A stretch of DNA of 64,000 nucleotides. It comes from Strigamia acuminata (lineage: Eukaryota; Arthropoda; Chilopoda; Geophilomorpha; Linotaeniidae). The stretch spans positions 248,001-312,000 of the forward strand of contig OX442322.1 in assembly GCA_949358305.1 (NCBI GenBank). Reading direction: 5' to 3'. The stretch's first letter is position 1. Each line of letters opens with the position of its first letter. Below the pieces are notes generated by a model that searched no databases, had not been told where the DNA came from, and saw only the letters and a list, made by a program, of their open reading frames with translations. This document shows positions 31,391 through 42,530 of this stretch, one piece after another. The position numbers and the translations under genes were made by a program.

Positions 31391-31545
31391 TGTGTGATAT
31401 GTTGTGTATTAATCACGCCAGATGGCATTAATGTATTATAGTTTATGTGTACCATTAAAAGGTGGCACTAGTTGTTGTTTCTACACTGTAATGGCGTCCT
31501 CAGGTTATTTCATCAGCCTCCAGATTTTAAGCATCTAACAACACA
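31391..31545 (+). repeat. C 5' LTR
   Basis: 155 bp, very short for a gypsy LTR. TGG begins directly after it (31546, TGGCCGCAGCGG), the likely start of a primer site whose tRNA I cannot name. Confidence 0.9.
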
Positions 31546-31820
31546 TGGCCGCAGCGGAAATCACTCTGGAAATTGGTTGGAAATATCAACTGGGTGGAGT
31601 AACGTCAATAAGGACGGTAGGCCATACAAAAATCAAACATTTGAGACCGAATACGACGTGCGATCGTGAGCAACAGAGGCGACGTTGATGCGCGAGCTCG
31701 AGCACGCCGATTATTTGCCGAGTATTCTTCGAGATTCGTCTATTTTCGTCAATTTTCGTCAATTTTCGATAATTTTCGTCTGTTGGAGCTGGCAAATGTG
31801 CCTTTTGTTTGAAGAAGACA

Positions 31821-31956
31821 AGGAATTGTAGCCTTACTCATCATTGAGCCCATACTAGAGGACCAAGAAGAGGTAAAGGAAGAGAAAAAGGAATTGTAGC
31901 TTTACTCATCATTGAGCCCATACTAGAGGACCAAGAGGAGGAGAAGGAAGAGAAAA
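31821..31956 (+). repeat. 68-bp direct repeat in the C leader
   Basis: Two tandem units starting AGGAATTGTAG at 31821 and 31889, just upstream of the gag ATG at 31971. It probably arose by slippage. Confidence 0.85.
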
Positions 31957-31970
31957 ACATTCCACCAATC

Positions 31971-32560
31971 ATGGCAAAAGTGGAACACAGCATTTGCAAA
32001 CCACCGGATGAATTTGATTTCAAGAATGCTGCAGATTGGCCAAGATGGATTGCCAGATTCGAATTATTTCGCTCCATGATGGATTTGGACACCCAACCGG
32101 GAAAAAAGCAAGTGGCTTCACTCCTTTATCACATGGAAGATACTGCAAATGACATTTATGCTTCATTCAAATTGGCGGATCCGGACAAGCACGATTATGC
32201 GAAAGTGAAGGCAGCTTTTGAGGCAAAATTTGTTACGACAACAAACGTGATTTATGAGCAAGCCATGTTCTACAACCGCCAGCAAAAGGACGATGAAACA
32301 AAGGACGAATACATCACGGCATTGCGTACAGCGGCCAAACACTGCAATTTTGATGCATTGTATGACGAGTTTATCCGCGATAAGATCGTGAATGGCATTC
32401 GGGACAAGGCAATGGCAAAGAAGCTTCAACTTCAAAGCAACTTGACATTGGCGAAGGCTATCGAGATGACGAAACAATTCGAGCAAGTCAATTTGCAGTC
32501 GAAAACATTGCTGGAAGCAACATCGACCAATAAGTCCGTGGATCGAGTTGACTCCAAGAA
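31971..32560 (+). pseudogene. gag: C gag remnant
   Basis: About 195 residues of a capsid-type Gag starting at ATG 31971 (context aatcATGG). It contains PPDEFDFKNAADWPRWIARF and a helical region typical of gypsy capsids. Near 32560 the sequence jumps to RNase H-linked coding sequence. The zinc knuckle, protease and most of RT are therefore deleted. Confidence 0.8.
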
Positions 32561-33164
32561 GGTTCAACGATGCGTCTTTGTACGGAGTCGGTGCAGTGCT
32601 TAAACAAAAGCAAAAAGACGTCAAATTCAGGCCGATTGCCTACGCGAGTAAAACCTCAACAAAATGTCAGAAGAATTTGGCACAGATAGAGAAAGAGGGA
32701 TATACCTATGGGCATGTGAGAGGTTCAAGAACTTCATCATTGGAATTCCCGTCTGTCTAGAAACTGACCACAAGCCGTTAGTTCCCATCTTGATGACAAA
32801 GGAGCTCGACGAGATCACTCCAAAATTGCAACAGATGCGACTTAGACTTCAGCGATACTGCTACACGATCAAACACATTCCAGGCAAGGAGTTAGGCGCG
32901 GCTGATGTTTTGTCAAGGCGTCCATTGCCGGACACTGAAGAAGATGGCGACATTGAGCAACGACTCGAGGGTTGCATGACAGCTTACGTGCAGCTGATTA
33001 CCAAGCATCTTCAAGCAACTGACCAACGCTTGGGTAAAATCATAGAGGTCCAGAATACGGATCCGATTTGCATCAAGCTTCGCCAGTTCAGTCAACATGG
33101 ATGGCCAACCAAAGATCAGACACCACAAGGGTTAGGGGATTTTAGCAATACCGAGATGAGATAG
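32561..33164 (+). pseudogene. pol: C RNase H region, frameshifted
   Basis: Begins at the DASLYGVGAVL motif where RT passes into RNase H. A frame change falls near 32700, after which the match continues with WACERFKNF, LETDHKPL and a IPGKELGAADVLSR motif. The frame ends at TAG 33162. Catalytic positions upstream are lost with the deletion. Confidence 0.8.
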
Positions 33165-34032
33165 CCATAGAAGAAGGCCTACTCATGAAAGGGTCAAGGA
33201 CTGTGATCCCAGCGGAATTACGAGAATTCATATTGGACAAGATCCACATGGGACACTTAGAAATCACAAAATGTCGAGACAGGGCAAGGTCTGCGGTTTG
33301 GTGGCCAGGTATCTCTAAGGACGTTGAAAAACGCATTTCGGCGTGTACGGAATGTATCAAGAAATCCTCGAATCCTCACGAACCACTCATGCCAGCGGAA
33401 TTCCCCAAACGGCTATGGCAAAAAGTTGGCATGGATCTTTTCTACTTGGATCGTCAGTGGTATTTGCTCGTTGAAGATTACTACTCGCAATATCCAGAAG
33501 TCAAGACGCTGACATCGCTCAAGGAAAGGGAAGTGATTCTATTCCTAAAATCGATATTTTTGCGACACAGTACACCAGAAGAAGTGGTCAGCGATAATGG
33601 AACGCAATTTGGAACTCTATTAAAATTGGAGTTTTCCATATTCGCGGCGGACTGAAAATTTGTCCACACTACATCGAGTCCGAAATATTCTCAGAGCAAC
33701 AGAATCGCATAAGCCGGGGTCAAAGTCATCAAGCGGACTTTGAAGAAATCTAGCAATGTCTTTAAAGCACTTCAGAGTTATCGTGCGACTCAACTGGCAA
33801 ACGGATTCTGATCCGCGGAGCTGCTGATGGGGCGGAAAATCAGGACCGAAGTTTCGATTGCTGCAACCCAACTGATGCCAAAAACTCCAAATGCGAAACT
33901 TCTTCGGGGGAAGGAGGAGAAGAGAATAACAGACCAAAAGAGGAATTTTGATAAGCGACATCGAGCGAGGGATCTTCCAGATCTACAACTAGGCAAGAAG
34001 GTTTGGATCATCGATTTGAGGCGATCAGGTGT
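33126..34032 (+). pseudogene. pol: C integrase, broken, split by D
   Basis: The HHCC finger (HMGHLEITKCRDRARSAVWW to CTECIKK) and core are recognisable; the first two catalytic Asp are in MDLFYLD and VVSDNGTQF. Past a stop at 33653, the match resumes in frame. A TAA at 33710-33712 occupies the codon where the catalytic Glu of the DDE triad is expected. The basic C-terminal region then runs up to the GGTGT where D inserted and resumes at 52633. Confidence 0.75.
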
Positions 34033-34338
34033 TGTCGTGTTCGTGAAGTGATTGCAACTGATTTTGACATTCGAAATAAACACCATTTATTTGCATTTGA
34101 ATCGCCTTTCACTGGTATCTTTTCAGACACAATTTAATACATGTTTCGTTCGTTTTTAATTTCGTTCGTTGTATCGATTCTTTTTCTTATAATGGTATAT
34201 TTTCATCGTGCTAGTGATCATTGTTTTTTTTTGAACAAACCGCAACGTTACATTGTTATTCACGCATACATTTTGCCAATTAGCTTAATCAGATTTTACA
34301 GAAAATACACGGTGTTTTTATGGATGCGAGATGCGACA
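34033..34338 (-). repeat. D 3' LTR
   Basis: 306 bp with TGTCG...CGACA ends. A purine run CCGGGGAGC lies just inside it on the minus strand, the likely plus-strand primer. The + strand ORF 34141-34626 crosses this LTR and is a shadow. Confidence 0.92.
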
Positions 34339-34356
34339 GCTCCCCGGAAATCGACG

Positions 34357-34797
34357 TCAATCTCGATTTCCCTTCTTTGTCTTGCGGCGCCAAGATGCTG
34401 TGGTGGACGCCGGGTATGGTCGGTAAGGTTTAACGCCCAAATGCCTCTTAGATCGACGTACACCATCCTGCCACGTTGTCCCGTACTGGTCCTGCGCTTC
34501 TGGTTGCGCCGCGCTCGCGCCAGGCATCGCATCCACCGGCTGCGTTATCCTTGCTGCCAGTCGATCCAACCGCTCAAGTGTCTGTTTCGTGTTCAAAGGC
34601 GGTGCCTCAACCATCCTCGACGGTGAATGAGGCAAACTTGCTTTAGGTAAAATGGTCCGGGTCACGACGATCGGGAAGTTGTCTGGCCGTTGGCGGATAA
34701 AACGTCGTCTCAAATGATTGACGTGTTTAATGTTTTCGACATCGGTCGCCATTATTTTGATCAAATATCTGACGTCCCCCAATTTCTCAACCACGAC
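34357..34797 (-). pseudogene. pol: D integrase C-terminal part
   Basis: In the same frame as the integrase upstream, separated only by the TGA at 34798-34800. It begins VVVEKLGDVRYLIK, the beta-barrel part of the integrase C-terminus, and continues with a basic tail to a stop near the 3' LTR. It is translated only if the stop is read through. Confidence 0.75.
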
Positions 34798-35787
34798 TCA
34801 TTCCTCCCACTTCCCAAGTGGCGAAAAGGACCATACTAAATCATCCGGTTCAAATTCCCTCACGGGTTTGGTCGCTTGCATTGCATATGCATGATCCGAT
34901 CGCTGCGTGGTCAAGTGAGTCTTGACTTCCCAGCTAAACATTCGCTGGGCTGGAGTTAATCCGGTATTTGCCGATGGTGTGGTATGTTGGTGAAAAAGAA
35001 AACGCATCATGCGTGCCAAAGATGTCCCCGACTCATACTTGCGCATGCCATTTTTGAAGGTTTGCACCGCTCGTTCAACTGGCCCGTTTGATTGGGCATG
35101 GTACGGTGGTGAGAACTTCTGGCGGATGCCGTTGGCCTCATAGAATTGCCGGAGTTCATCTGACCGGAAAGGCGGGCCGTTGTCGGTGACCACCAAGTCT
35201 GGCAGCCCAAAAGTGGCAAACCAGCGCATTGCGTGCAATGTTACTGCCGTTGCGGTGGTTGTGGTCATTCTTGCGGCCTCGATCCAGTTTGTGCCGGCAT
35301 CCACAAGTATCAAAAACTTTTCTTGGTCAAGATCTGCAAAGTCCAAGTGGAGTCGGCTCCAAGGGCGGACGGGCGTCGGCCACGGGACCGGCCTTTCTTT
35401 GGGTGGCAAGGCCCTGACGCGCTGGCAGTTGTCACAACTCGCCACGTGATGCTCAATGCTAAAGTCGATCTTGGGCCACCAATAGGTGACTCTCGCAAGG
35501 CGTTTCATTGCCACGACGCCAGGATGTCCCAAATGGAGCTGCTGAAGGGCCCGTTGACGAAGGGAAGAGGGAACTACTATTCGATGTCCCCTCAGCAGTA
35601 CGCAATCCTGCACAGTCAGTTGATCGGAAATGGCCAGCAGTTTCACTACCTCGCCGTTTTCCACTTCTGTTGCGGCTCCACTTCTCAACAAGTTAATGGC
35701 CCTAGAAATTGCGATGTCGCGACACGATTCGTCGTTTAGTTCTGTCCATGTGATTGGTGACTCTGTCAAATTCATAAATAATAATTC
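34798..35787 (-). pseudogene. pol: D integrase, finger and catalytic core
   Basis: Continues the pol frame after the in-frame TAA at 35788-35790; an ATG occurs at 35775. It shows the HHCC finger (LHLGHPGVVAMKRLARVTYW to CDNCQRV) and a DDE core with LHLDFADLD, VTDNGPPF and GPVERAVQTF. All three catalytic residues are present. It ends at TGA 34798. The copy encodes the domains but not as one protein. Confidence 0.88.
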
Positions 35788-37953
35788 TTATCTCTCAAAA
35801 ACCTCTGACGGGGCACTGGTTGCTGGTTGCAACGGCAACCTGCTCAACGCGTCCGCGTTGAGGTGCTCAACCCCTTTACGATATTCGATTTGATAGTCGA
35901 AAGAACTCAGGAACAGCATCCATCGTAGCATCCTGAGTGGGACCACCTCTGGAATGGGCTTTTTGCGACCAAAAAGTCCCAACAGCGGCTTGTGGTCCGT
36001 TATAATCACGAACGAGAAACCCATCAGGTACATGATGAATCTTTTTACGCCAAAGATCACCGATAAGGCTTCTCTGTCCAACTGGGAGTAGTTCCGCTCC
36101 GTTTGCGTCATGGTCCGAGAGGCGTAGGCCACTGGTCGTTCTTGGCCGTCAACTCGATGCGCCAGGACCGCCCCAACTCCCACTGGTGACGCATCCGCTG
36201 CCAACGTGATTTGGTGCTTAGGGTTGAAAAGCATCAACAACTTGGGTGAAACGAGTTCACTCTTGACCAAGGCAAACGCCTTGTCGTGGGCGCTGCTCCA
36301 GGTCCATGTCGCGCCCTTTTGTAGCAAGCTATACAACGGCGTCAGTGTGGTCGCCATGTTAGGCAGAAACATCGCGTAGAATGTGATAAGGCCTAAGAAT
36401 GCCCTTAACTCATGCACATTTGTTGGACTTGGTGCTGCCGTTATGGCCAACACCTTGGTTGGTAACGGGGCAATGCCCGCACCAGATATGCGGAACCCCA
36501 AAAAGTCCAAAATTCCGACCATGAGTATGCACTTTGGCTTATTCAAGCGCAACCCTATGTCGCGAAAACGCTGGAACACCCGCTTCAGTAATACAAGATG
36601 ATCACGCTGGTTCAATGATGGCACCAACATATCATCTTGGTATGGGCGTACCTCTTCTACTTCTCTAAACTCTTCCTCAATGGTTCTTTGGAATTCTCCT
36701 GCGGCAGTGATGATCCCGAAAGGCATGCGTGTAACGCGAAATAGGCCCATGTGTGTATTGATGGCCACCAAGTAGGACGACTCCTCGTCCAGCTCGCGCT
36801 GCTGATACGCTTGCTGGAGGTCCAGCTTGGAGAACACTACAGCATCGCCAATCGACGCCAAGATGTCAGGTATCTTTGGCAGCGGGTACGGGTGCGGATA
36901 CAATGCCAAGTTGATTGTTGACCTGTAGTCCCCGCACAACCGTACTCCGCCGTCCTTCTTGGGAACGATCACGAGGGGAGTTGCCCATCGACTGTATTTA
37001 ATGGGCACTAAAATGCCCTGACGTTGCAATTCTAAGATTGCCTCTTCAACTTTGCCTCGCAATGCCATTGGCACTACTCTTGGCCTAAAAAATCTAGGTG
37101 GCACCGTAGTGTCAACTTCCAAATGGAGTGGAGGTCCGCGATAATGGCCCAAACCAGGCAGAAAAATGTCGTTGTACTCCAATAATAATTCCTCCAAATG
37201 TTTCTGTGTGGGGGGTTTATCCTCCGTCATGTGTACATTTGACTCCAATTGTGACGTTTGCTCACATGTTCGGCCTAATTTGTCCAACACATTCCTGCCA
37301 ATCAGATTTGGCCCACCGTTTCCCACAACCAAAATCTTGGCTGGTATCGCCATCTTATTGTCCGTTAAAACTACGTTAATTCGACCAAAAACATGCACCT
37401 TCTGTCCAGTGTAGGTCCTCAAGGTATCGTTGGTAGGCAATAACAACGGTGCCACGTCGCGGTCAGGCCAAATTTGGCCATATGACTCCAGTGTGATGAG
37501 AGTCTGCTCACTTCCGGTATCTACCAGCATTTTAACTGGTTGACCGTCAAGGCGAACTTCAATCTCGATCGGTGGGACTTTATTGTCCCCGCTGGCGACC
37601 ATAAACACGTAATAGTCGTCTTCAGGCTGTTGGTATCGTCTGCTTTGATTAACGTGTTGTGTTTGTTGCTGCTGTTGTTGATGGTTTCCGTATTGCTGCT
37701 GTGCAAACTGTTGTCGTTCGAACTGTTGCTGGCGATGGTCCCAGGCCTGGTCAACGTTCTGGTAAGGTTGACCACTGTATCCACCTGGGGCTTGGCTCAG
37801 CGGTTGTTGCTGTTGTTGTTGTGCTTGTTGTTGTTGCTGTTGAAATCGTTGTTGTTGTTGATATTGTTGTTGTTGTTGTTGATATTGCTGATATTGGGGC
37901 TGCTGTTGTGGAAAAAATTCCGAACTAGCCTCAGCTATCCAGTTCACCGGTAC
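35788..37953 (-). pseudogene. pol: D protease, reverse transcriptase and RNase H
   Basis: Joins the gag part across the B insertion without a frame change. It begins with a Gln-rich linker (CAA/CAG repeats, 37650-37915), then a protease with LVDTGSEQT (DTG at 37513-37521), RT with LCGDYRSTINLAL and active-site box YQDD (36631-36642), and RNase H with ADASPVGVGAVLA and ITDHKPLLGL. It ends at TAA 35788 in the linker before integrase. The RT box is intact. Confidence 0.88.
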
Positions 37954-37957
37954 ACGT

Positions 37958-39612
37958 TGTGACAAATTAGCAATAGATGGCGCCACTAGTACTAGCGGCA
38001 AATTCAACCTCGAGCTTACTATTTCCCATATAAATAGTTCACAAACATATTATTATGTCTGATACGACCAAATGTGATTCACATCGATAATATAAAGGTA
38101 TATTATCAATACTTAAGAAGATAAAATAGGCGTTACTGCTTTATCACCGATACATGACGAGGAACACGGTTTTGAATGTATTTCCGTTCTGTGTATCCAT
38201 TTCCTGTCCCCGGTATCCAGTTCCGGTTTATGCTAAAAGATTAACATAATCCCAATTTGCATCTCCGTATCCACTTCCTGCGATACGAGATTGGTGGAAC
38301 CTAATCCCACCGAGTATAAAACTCCCTGACAACAGGAAGTTAAGTCAGTTCTTGATTTCTGGTTATTTGGTATGTTCCGCATGTCAAATAACTGTTTCTT
38401 ACTCAGGGCATGGGCCTACCGGTCCATGCATAGCATGGCTCTGCTGAGCCATGCAACCCCCGTCAACTGAAGGCGAAGTTCGGACTGTTAATGTTTCCGT
38501 CAAACGGTCTTGCCGAGGAGAAAGCCTCCCGCATAAGTATCCTCGTGGTCGGACAATAGAATCACGTGTGATACCAAAGTATTTAGTAACCGTTAGTAGC
38601 ACTGTTACTGAAAGAGATTGACTCCATCACTTGATGGTGCCAAAGCAGTCTGCATGCAAAACATGCAGTTACCGCCAGTAGCACTATGTGTTTGGGAAAG
38701 TTATATCTCTTCGGTAATGGTGCCAAAGCAGTCTACTTATGAGTAGTATCTCGGGTGATTAATTCTGTTGTGCAGAACTGCGGGCTATATCCCCCTGAAT
38801 ACCAGTGCCGTCTCTCACCGCACTGTTATTTAGGGCACGCGCGATACTGTTCTGCTCAGCAAGGCGAACTTTGACGGCAATTGTGTGTTGCGATGTTTAA
38901 CCTTTATTATATTTTGTAGTTGATAAATACACCTTAATTGTTTAAACTTGGCAACAAGTTAACAACCGAAGTAAGTCACGAGACTTATTTCACTGTATGA
39001 CGAATCAAATTCGTAACAATAAATTGAATACAATTTATTGAGTTAATTTATTAAACTCACAACATCGCGAATTAAATATAATTCGCAAGCGGAACCTTGG
39101 CGAATAAATGACTTCATTTATTCATTACCAATTTCCAACCCTAGTTGTGGCGGTGCACATGAGTCAACCGCACCTCTCGGATCGAACCAAGAAGCATTAC
39201 ACGGACCGTTACACCAGACACGAACCAGGAGCACGAAGGAACCAGTTCCACGATTACGAAGCGCCGACGGAAGCCGCGAGGACACAGCCAGCCCGGCTAT
39301 CGCAGACGACATCTATAACTCGGTCGAGCGGGCGTTTTGCCGTTCCCGAACCCCGGATCACCAATAACCGTAATCATATTATTTCAGGGCTGTTTTACAG
39401 CCAATTTCATGTATAGTTTAACTTGTATTTAACTTGCCAAATGTCGGCATTAGTCATTTGTATAACTTTAGATTTGTTTATATTGTTTGATAACAATAAA
39501 TGTCTTGTTTTGATAACTCTGTTGTATTTATTTATCTCGTTACTATTCACTAATTCACGCGACTTATACCCGGTACTATCATGCGATAGGAGTTGTGGTC
39601 GTCACCGTCACA
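37958..39612 (+). repeat. B 5' LTR
   Basis: 1655 bp, TGTGACAAATTAG...CCGTCACA. It contains a promoter (38315-38350), two adjacent strong hairpins (38408-38454), and an imperfect 83-bp tandem repeat marked by GGTGCCAAAGCAGTCT at 38636 and 38719. A 102-codon ATG frame (39108-39416) of basic composition lies downstream of the promoter. It is repeated in the 3' LTR and may be a leader uORF rather than a gene. Confidence 0.96.
38315..38350 (+). promoter_or_regulatory. B LTR promoter: TATA box and initiator
   Basis: TATAAA at 38315-38320 is followed at the normal distance by TCAGTT (38345-38350), a good arthropod initiator with its A at 38347, 32 bases from the TATA start. The same pair is in the 3' LTR. 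It predicts RNA starting about 390 bases into the LTR. Confidence 0.7.
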
Positions 39613-39614
39613 CG

Positions 39615-39632
39615 TGGAGGTCCCACCGAGAT
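39615..39632 (+). promoter_or_regulatory. B primer binding site, tRNA-Gln
   Basis: TGGAGGTCCCACCGAGAT two bases after the LTR is complementary to a tRNA-Gln 3' end. The leader up to gag (39633-40418) has no other feature I can name. Confidence 0.8.
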
Positions 39633-40418
39633 AGGTTGCAAAGTTTAAATTTACCGAATTTAAATAAAAGTGAAAATTGAGATAAATAAAGAGTATAACA
39701 TTTCAAAACATTTTTATATGTCTCTGCTTTTACGAAGTAGGGAATCCTCTTTAAGAACGTTGGGATTCGTAAGAACTCTAACATTAAAGGGAAAGTTTCG
39801 TTGTGTTGAAAAAACACTTAAAATCGAAGTAAAATTAATTTTAATTTTCACGAAAAAAGGCTTGGTAAAATTTCAATGTTAGTTGAATATTTTCGTAAGA
39901 AATATCCAATCAGTAACGAGATTGACCAGGCCAAAGTGCGGACGTAGTAGAAAACTACTAAAATAAAGGATTAGTTTCCATTTTATCATTGGATAAAATA
40001 ACTTTCCACCAATAAAGTGTCGAGGGATTTAAGGATTATCGATCCTCGATGCCACGCGGATCCAGTCTACAGACGACCATTCGTATCCAGACCAGACCTG
40101 CAGACACGTGCTCCAGTAGCCATCTTGACCACGCCGTCCCGTTCAGTCCCGATTCGAATTTTCCACGCCGTAAACCAGCTAAAGTTAAGTGTATTTCATC
40201 TATTATTTTAACAAATAGTTTAAAGCGCATTCTCACCCGACGCTAGTTTACTTGTAGTAGGATTCATTTGATTGTTTAAAATTTATCGATAGTTTAACAC
40301 GTTTACCCAGCACGTGGAGTTTAAACTTAACCTTAACGAAGTGTATTGTTATTTTGAAGTGTATTTTTTATAAAGTGTGTTATCGTTCTTTAGTAATAAA
40401 GAATTTAAAACTTTTATC

Positions 40419-42530
40419 ATGTCTGACGAAAACATTCATATGAATGAACGAGAAGTTGATGACGGAAACTTGGAAAATAGTTACGTCCGACTCGAAGACC
40501 AAACGGATTTAATTCCGGACGATTTGACAGAGTACTGTCAACTCTATAATCTGAATCGGGTTGATTTCAAAACAATAACCGAAGCGGTTAATCATGTACG
40601 CGTACTTGAGAAAAGAAATCAGAGAATTAGACCCGATGAAGATGAAGATTCGGAGAACGAAAGTCGGCATTCGCGGACTTCACACCGAACCCCACGAAAA
40701 ACGATTCCCACGAATCGTAAGCTGGACTTTCCCTCTCCTAAAAAGAGGTTGGGATATCAAGCCCGGATAGTGTCGACTCCCCAGCTAAACGATAGAATGG
40801 TACGCGAACCATCATTTAGCCGATCCCGTAGTCAACAAAGTTCTGGACAAAGAACACCCAGCTCTAATAGTCCTTTAAATCTAGCCAAACCAAGGTCTAG
40901 ATCGACTAGTGTTAATCGAACGATTAACAATAGTAATTCGGGTTTTATCCCTCAAACTTCGGGGAATAGACAAAATGTCTCCCAAAACTCTGGACACAGA
41001 CAGTATGTTACTCCAACATCTGGAAATAGACATTATGTCCCCCCGACACCGGGGAAAGGACAGTTTGTCCCCCCAACGCAGTCAAAAAGAGTGTCAAATC
41101 GAACTCCAAGGAGATCCGATCCGATCTCACCGTCCCCCGTTATTCAAAATTTACCAGCGGGAAGGACTCGTTCAAACCAGACACCCCCAGAACGTGTACA
41201 AAATAAAAGTAGTGTTCCACATGGACAACAAGTACCATCTGGCAATCATACACAGTATGAGAATTATGTTCCTCCAAGGAAAGAAATCCCCCAGGACAAT
41301 CAGGTCCCTAAGGGAAATCTGCCCAATTTTGAACATAATTCTGGTTCGGCATCCTCCGCTGGTAGTTCATCTCAAGCGAGATTTTCCACCGACGACTTGG
41401 GAGCCATCCTTACCCATGTGCGAAATATTCAAACTGATTGTGCACAGCAAGTACAACAATTTATGCAGAATAATGCACAGCAAAATAATAATGCAAACAA
41501 TTCGAGCAAAACCTTTTTCAAAGGTCAGGATATGCCTGTTTTCGATGGAAAACAGAAGGACGTGGCTAAATTTTTAGCTACAGCCAAAACAGTCGCTGTC
41601 GCTAAAGGCTTAACTCTGGATGAGATGGTAAAACGCGGAGTACCAACTTATTTATCTGGTATAGCCCACGAATGGCATACCGATAACATCGACAAATTTG
41701 TTGACTGGAAAACTTTCGAAAAGTTATTTTTGGCGGAGTTTGACATGATCCCTGTCACTCGAGCCCGAAAGCTTCGAAATTTAATCCAGGGCCCAGAAGA
41801 GCCACTCTATACATTTCTTTTGAGATTTAAACAAGCTCAAGGATCTTATTCAAAAAGAGATGAAGCTCCCACTCTTCTCGAGAATTTGAACTTAGTTAGT
41901 TACAATCGAATAATCGATAGAGGTCTCTATGAAGAATCATTTAATGACATATTTCAATTTGTCCGGCAGAATAGGGCTCTTTTCGAAGCCCAAAATGCTA
42001 GTGTGGACACTATTGCCAATAAAGAAGACGAAACTGCCCCGTCAAATACTCAAAAAGGTAAAGACGCCAGGAGTTCGCGCCCACTCATACGATCTACTCA
42101 GACGTTGAACGCCGAACCAGAAGTTGTACCTATGGAATCTGACGAGACAGACAATCTTGAAAACGATGTTGGATTCAACAACATGGTATGTGCCCTATCG
42201 GAGAAAGCAACTGGAAAATGCTTCCATTGCAATCAACCAGGACACTTTAAGAGGGAATGTCCTTTGTTACAAAAAAGAAAATTTGTTCAGGACAAGCCCC
42301 AAGGTACTGGTAATAATACCAATACCAATCCCGCCTCTGATCTTTTTAAACGACAGAGACAAAATTGGGTGACCGCTGAATCTTTGGACCAAAAGCTTGA
42401 AGACTTCAAAACTACTATGCAAACTAGTATGACAAAATCCATGTCGGACTTATTCACTAAATTTTTGGATCCAAAAAATGCGACCACTCCGCCTTTGGCG
42501 ATTGAAGGTCCACCGACTCCAAAAAACTAG
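40419..42530 (+). CDS. gag: B Gag polyprotein
   Basis: 703 residues from ATG 40419; the frame is open to 40377 but this ATG starts the charged N-terminus. It has an acidic/basic disordered region, then five 10-residue repeats of the type SGNRQYV.PT (about 40946-41100), a capsid domain (around residues 365-540, with MPVFDGKQKDVAKFLATAKT and AHEWHTDNIDKFVDW), and one CCHC knuckle CFHCNQPGHFKREC from residue 601. The final sense codons AAA AAC sit in the slippery heptamer, directly before TAG. It makes the particle, and a fraction of ribosomes shift into pol. Confidence 0.94.
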   Translation: MSDENIHMNEREVDDGNLENSYVRLEDQTDLIPDDLTEYCQLYNLNRVDFKTITEAVNHVRVLEKRNQRIRPDEDEDSENESRHSRTSHRTPRKTIPTNRKLDFPSPKKRLGYQARIVSTPQLNDRMVREPSFSRSRSQQSSGQRTPSSNSPLNLAKPRSRSTSVNRTINNSNSGFIPQTSGNRQNVSQNSGHRQYVTPTSGNRHYVPPTPGKGQFVPPTQSKRVSNRTPRRSDPISPSPVIQNLPAGRTRSNQTPPERVQNKSSVPHGQQVPSGNHTQYENYVPPRKEIPQDNQVPKGNLPNFEHNSGSASSAGSSSQARFSTDDLGAILTHVRNIQTDCAQQVQQFMQNNAQQNNNANNSSKTFFKGQDMPVFDGKQKDVAKFLATAKTVAVAKGLTLDEMVKRGVPTYLSGIAHEWHTDNIDKFVDWKTFEKLFLAEFDMIPVTRARKLRNLIQGPEEPLYTFLLRFKQAQGSYSKRDEAPTLLENLNLVSYNRIIDRGLYEESFNDIFQFVRQNRALFEAQNASVDTIANKEDETAPSNTQKGKDARSSRPLIRSTQTLNAEPEVVPMESDETDNLENDVGFNNMVCALSEKATGKCFHCNQPGHFKRECPLLQKRKFVQDKPQGTGNNTNTNPASDLFKRQRQNWVTAESLDQKLEDFKTTMQTSMTKSMSDLFTKFLDPKNATTPPLAIEGPPTPKN

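Noticed and set aside
34141-34626. Plus-strand frame of 161 codons crossing the D 3' LTR
   Set aside because: The first part is repeated in the other D LTR (52430) with a different continuation, so it is LTR sequence read into two contexts.
37650-37920. CRISPR-like or satellite array
   Set aside because: The repeats are CAA/CAG codons in a polyglutamine linker, not spaced direct repeats.
37540-37962. Plus-strand Leu- or Val-rich frames opposite D
   Set aside because: They are the complement of the CAA/CAG (polyglutamine) linker of D Gag-Pol.
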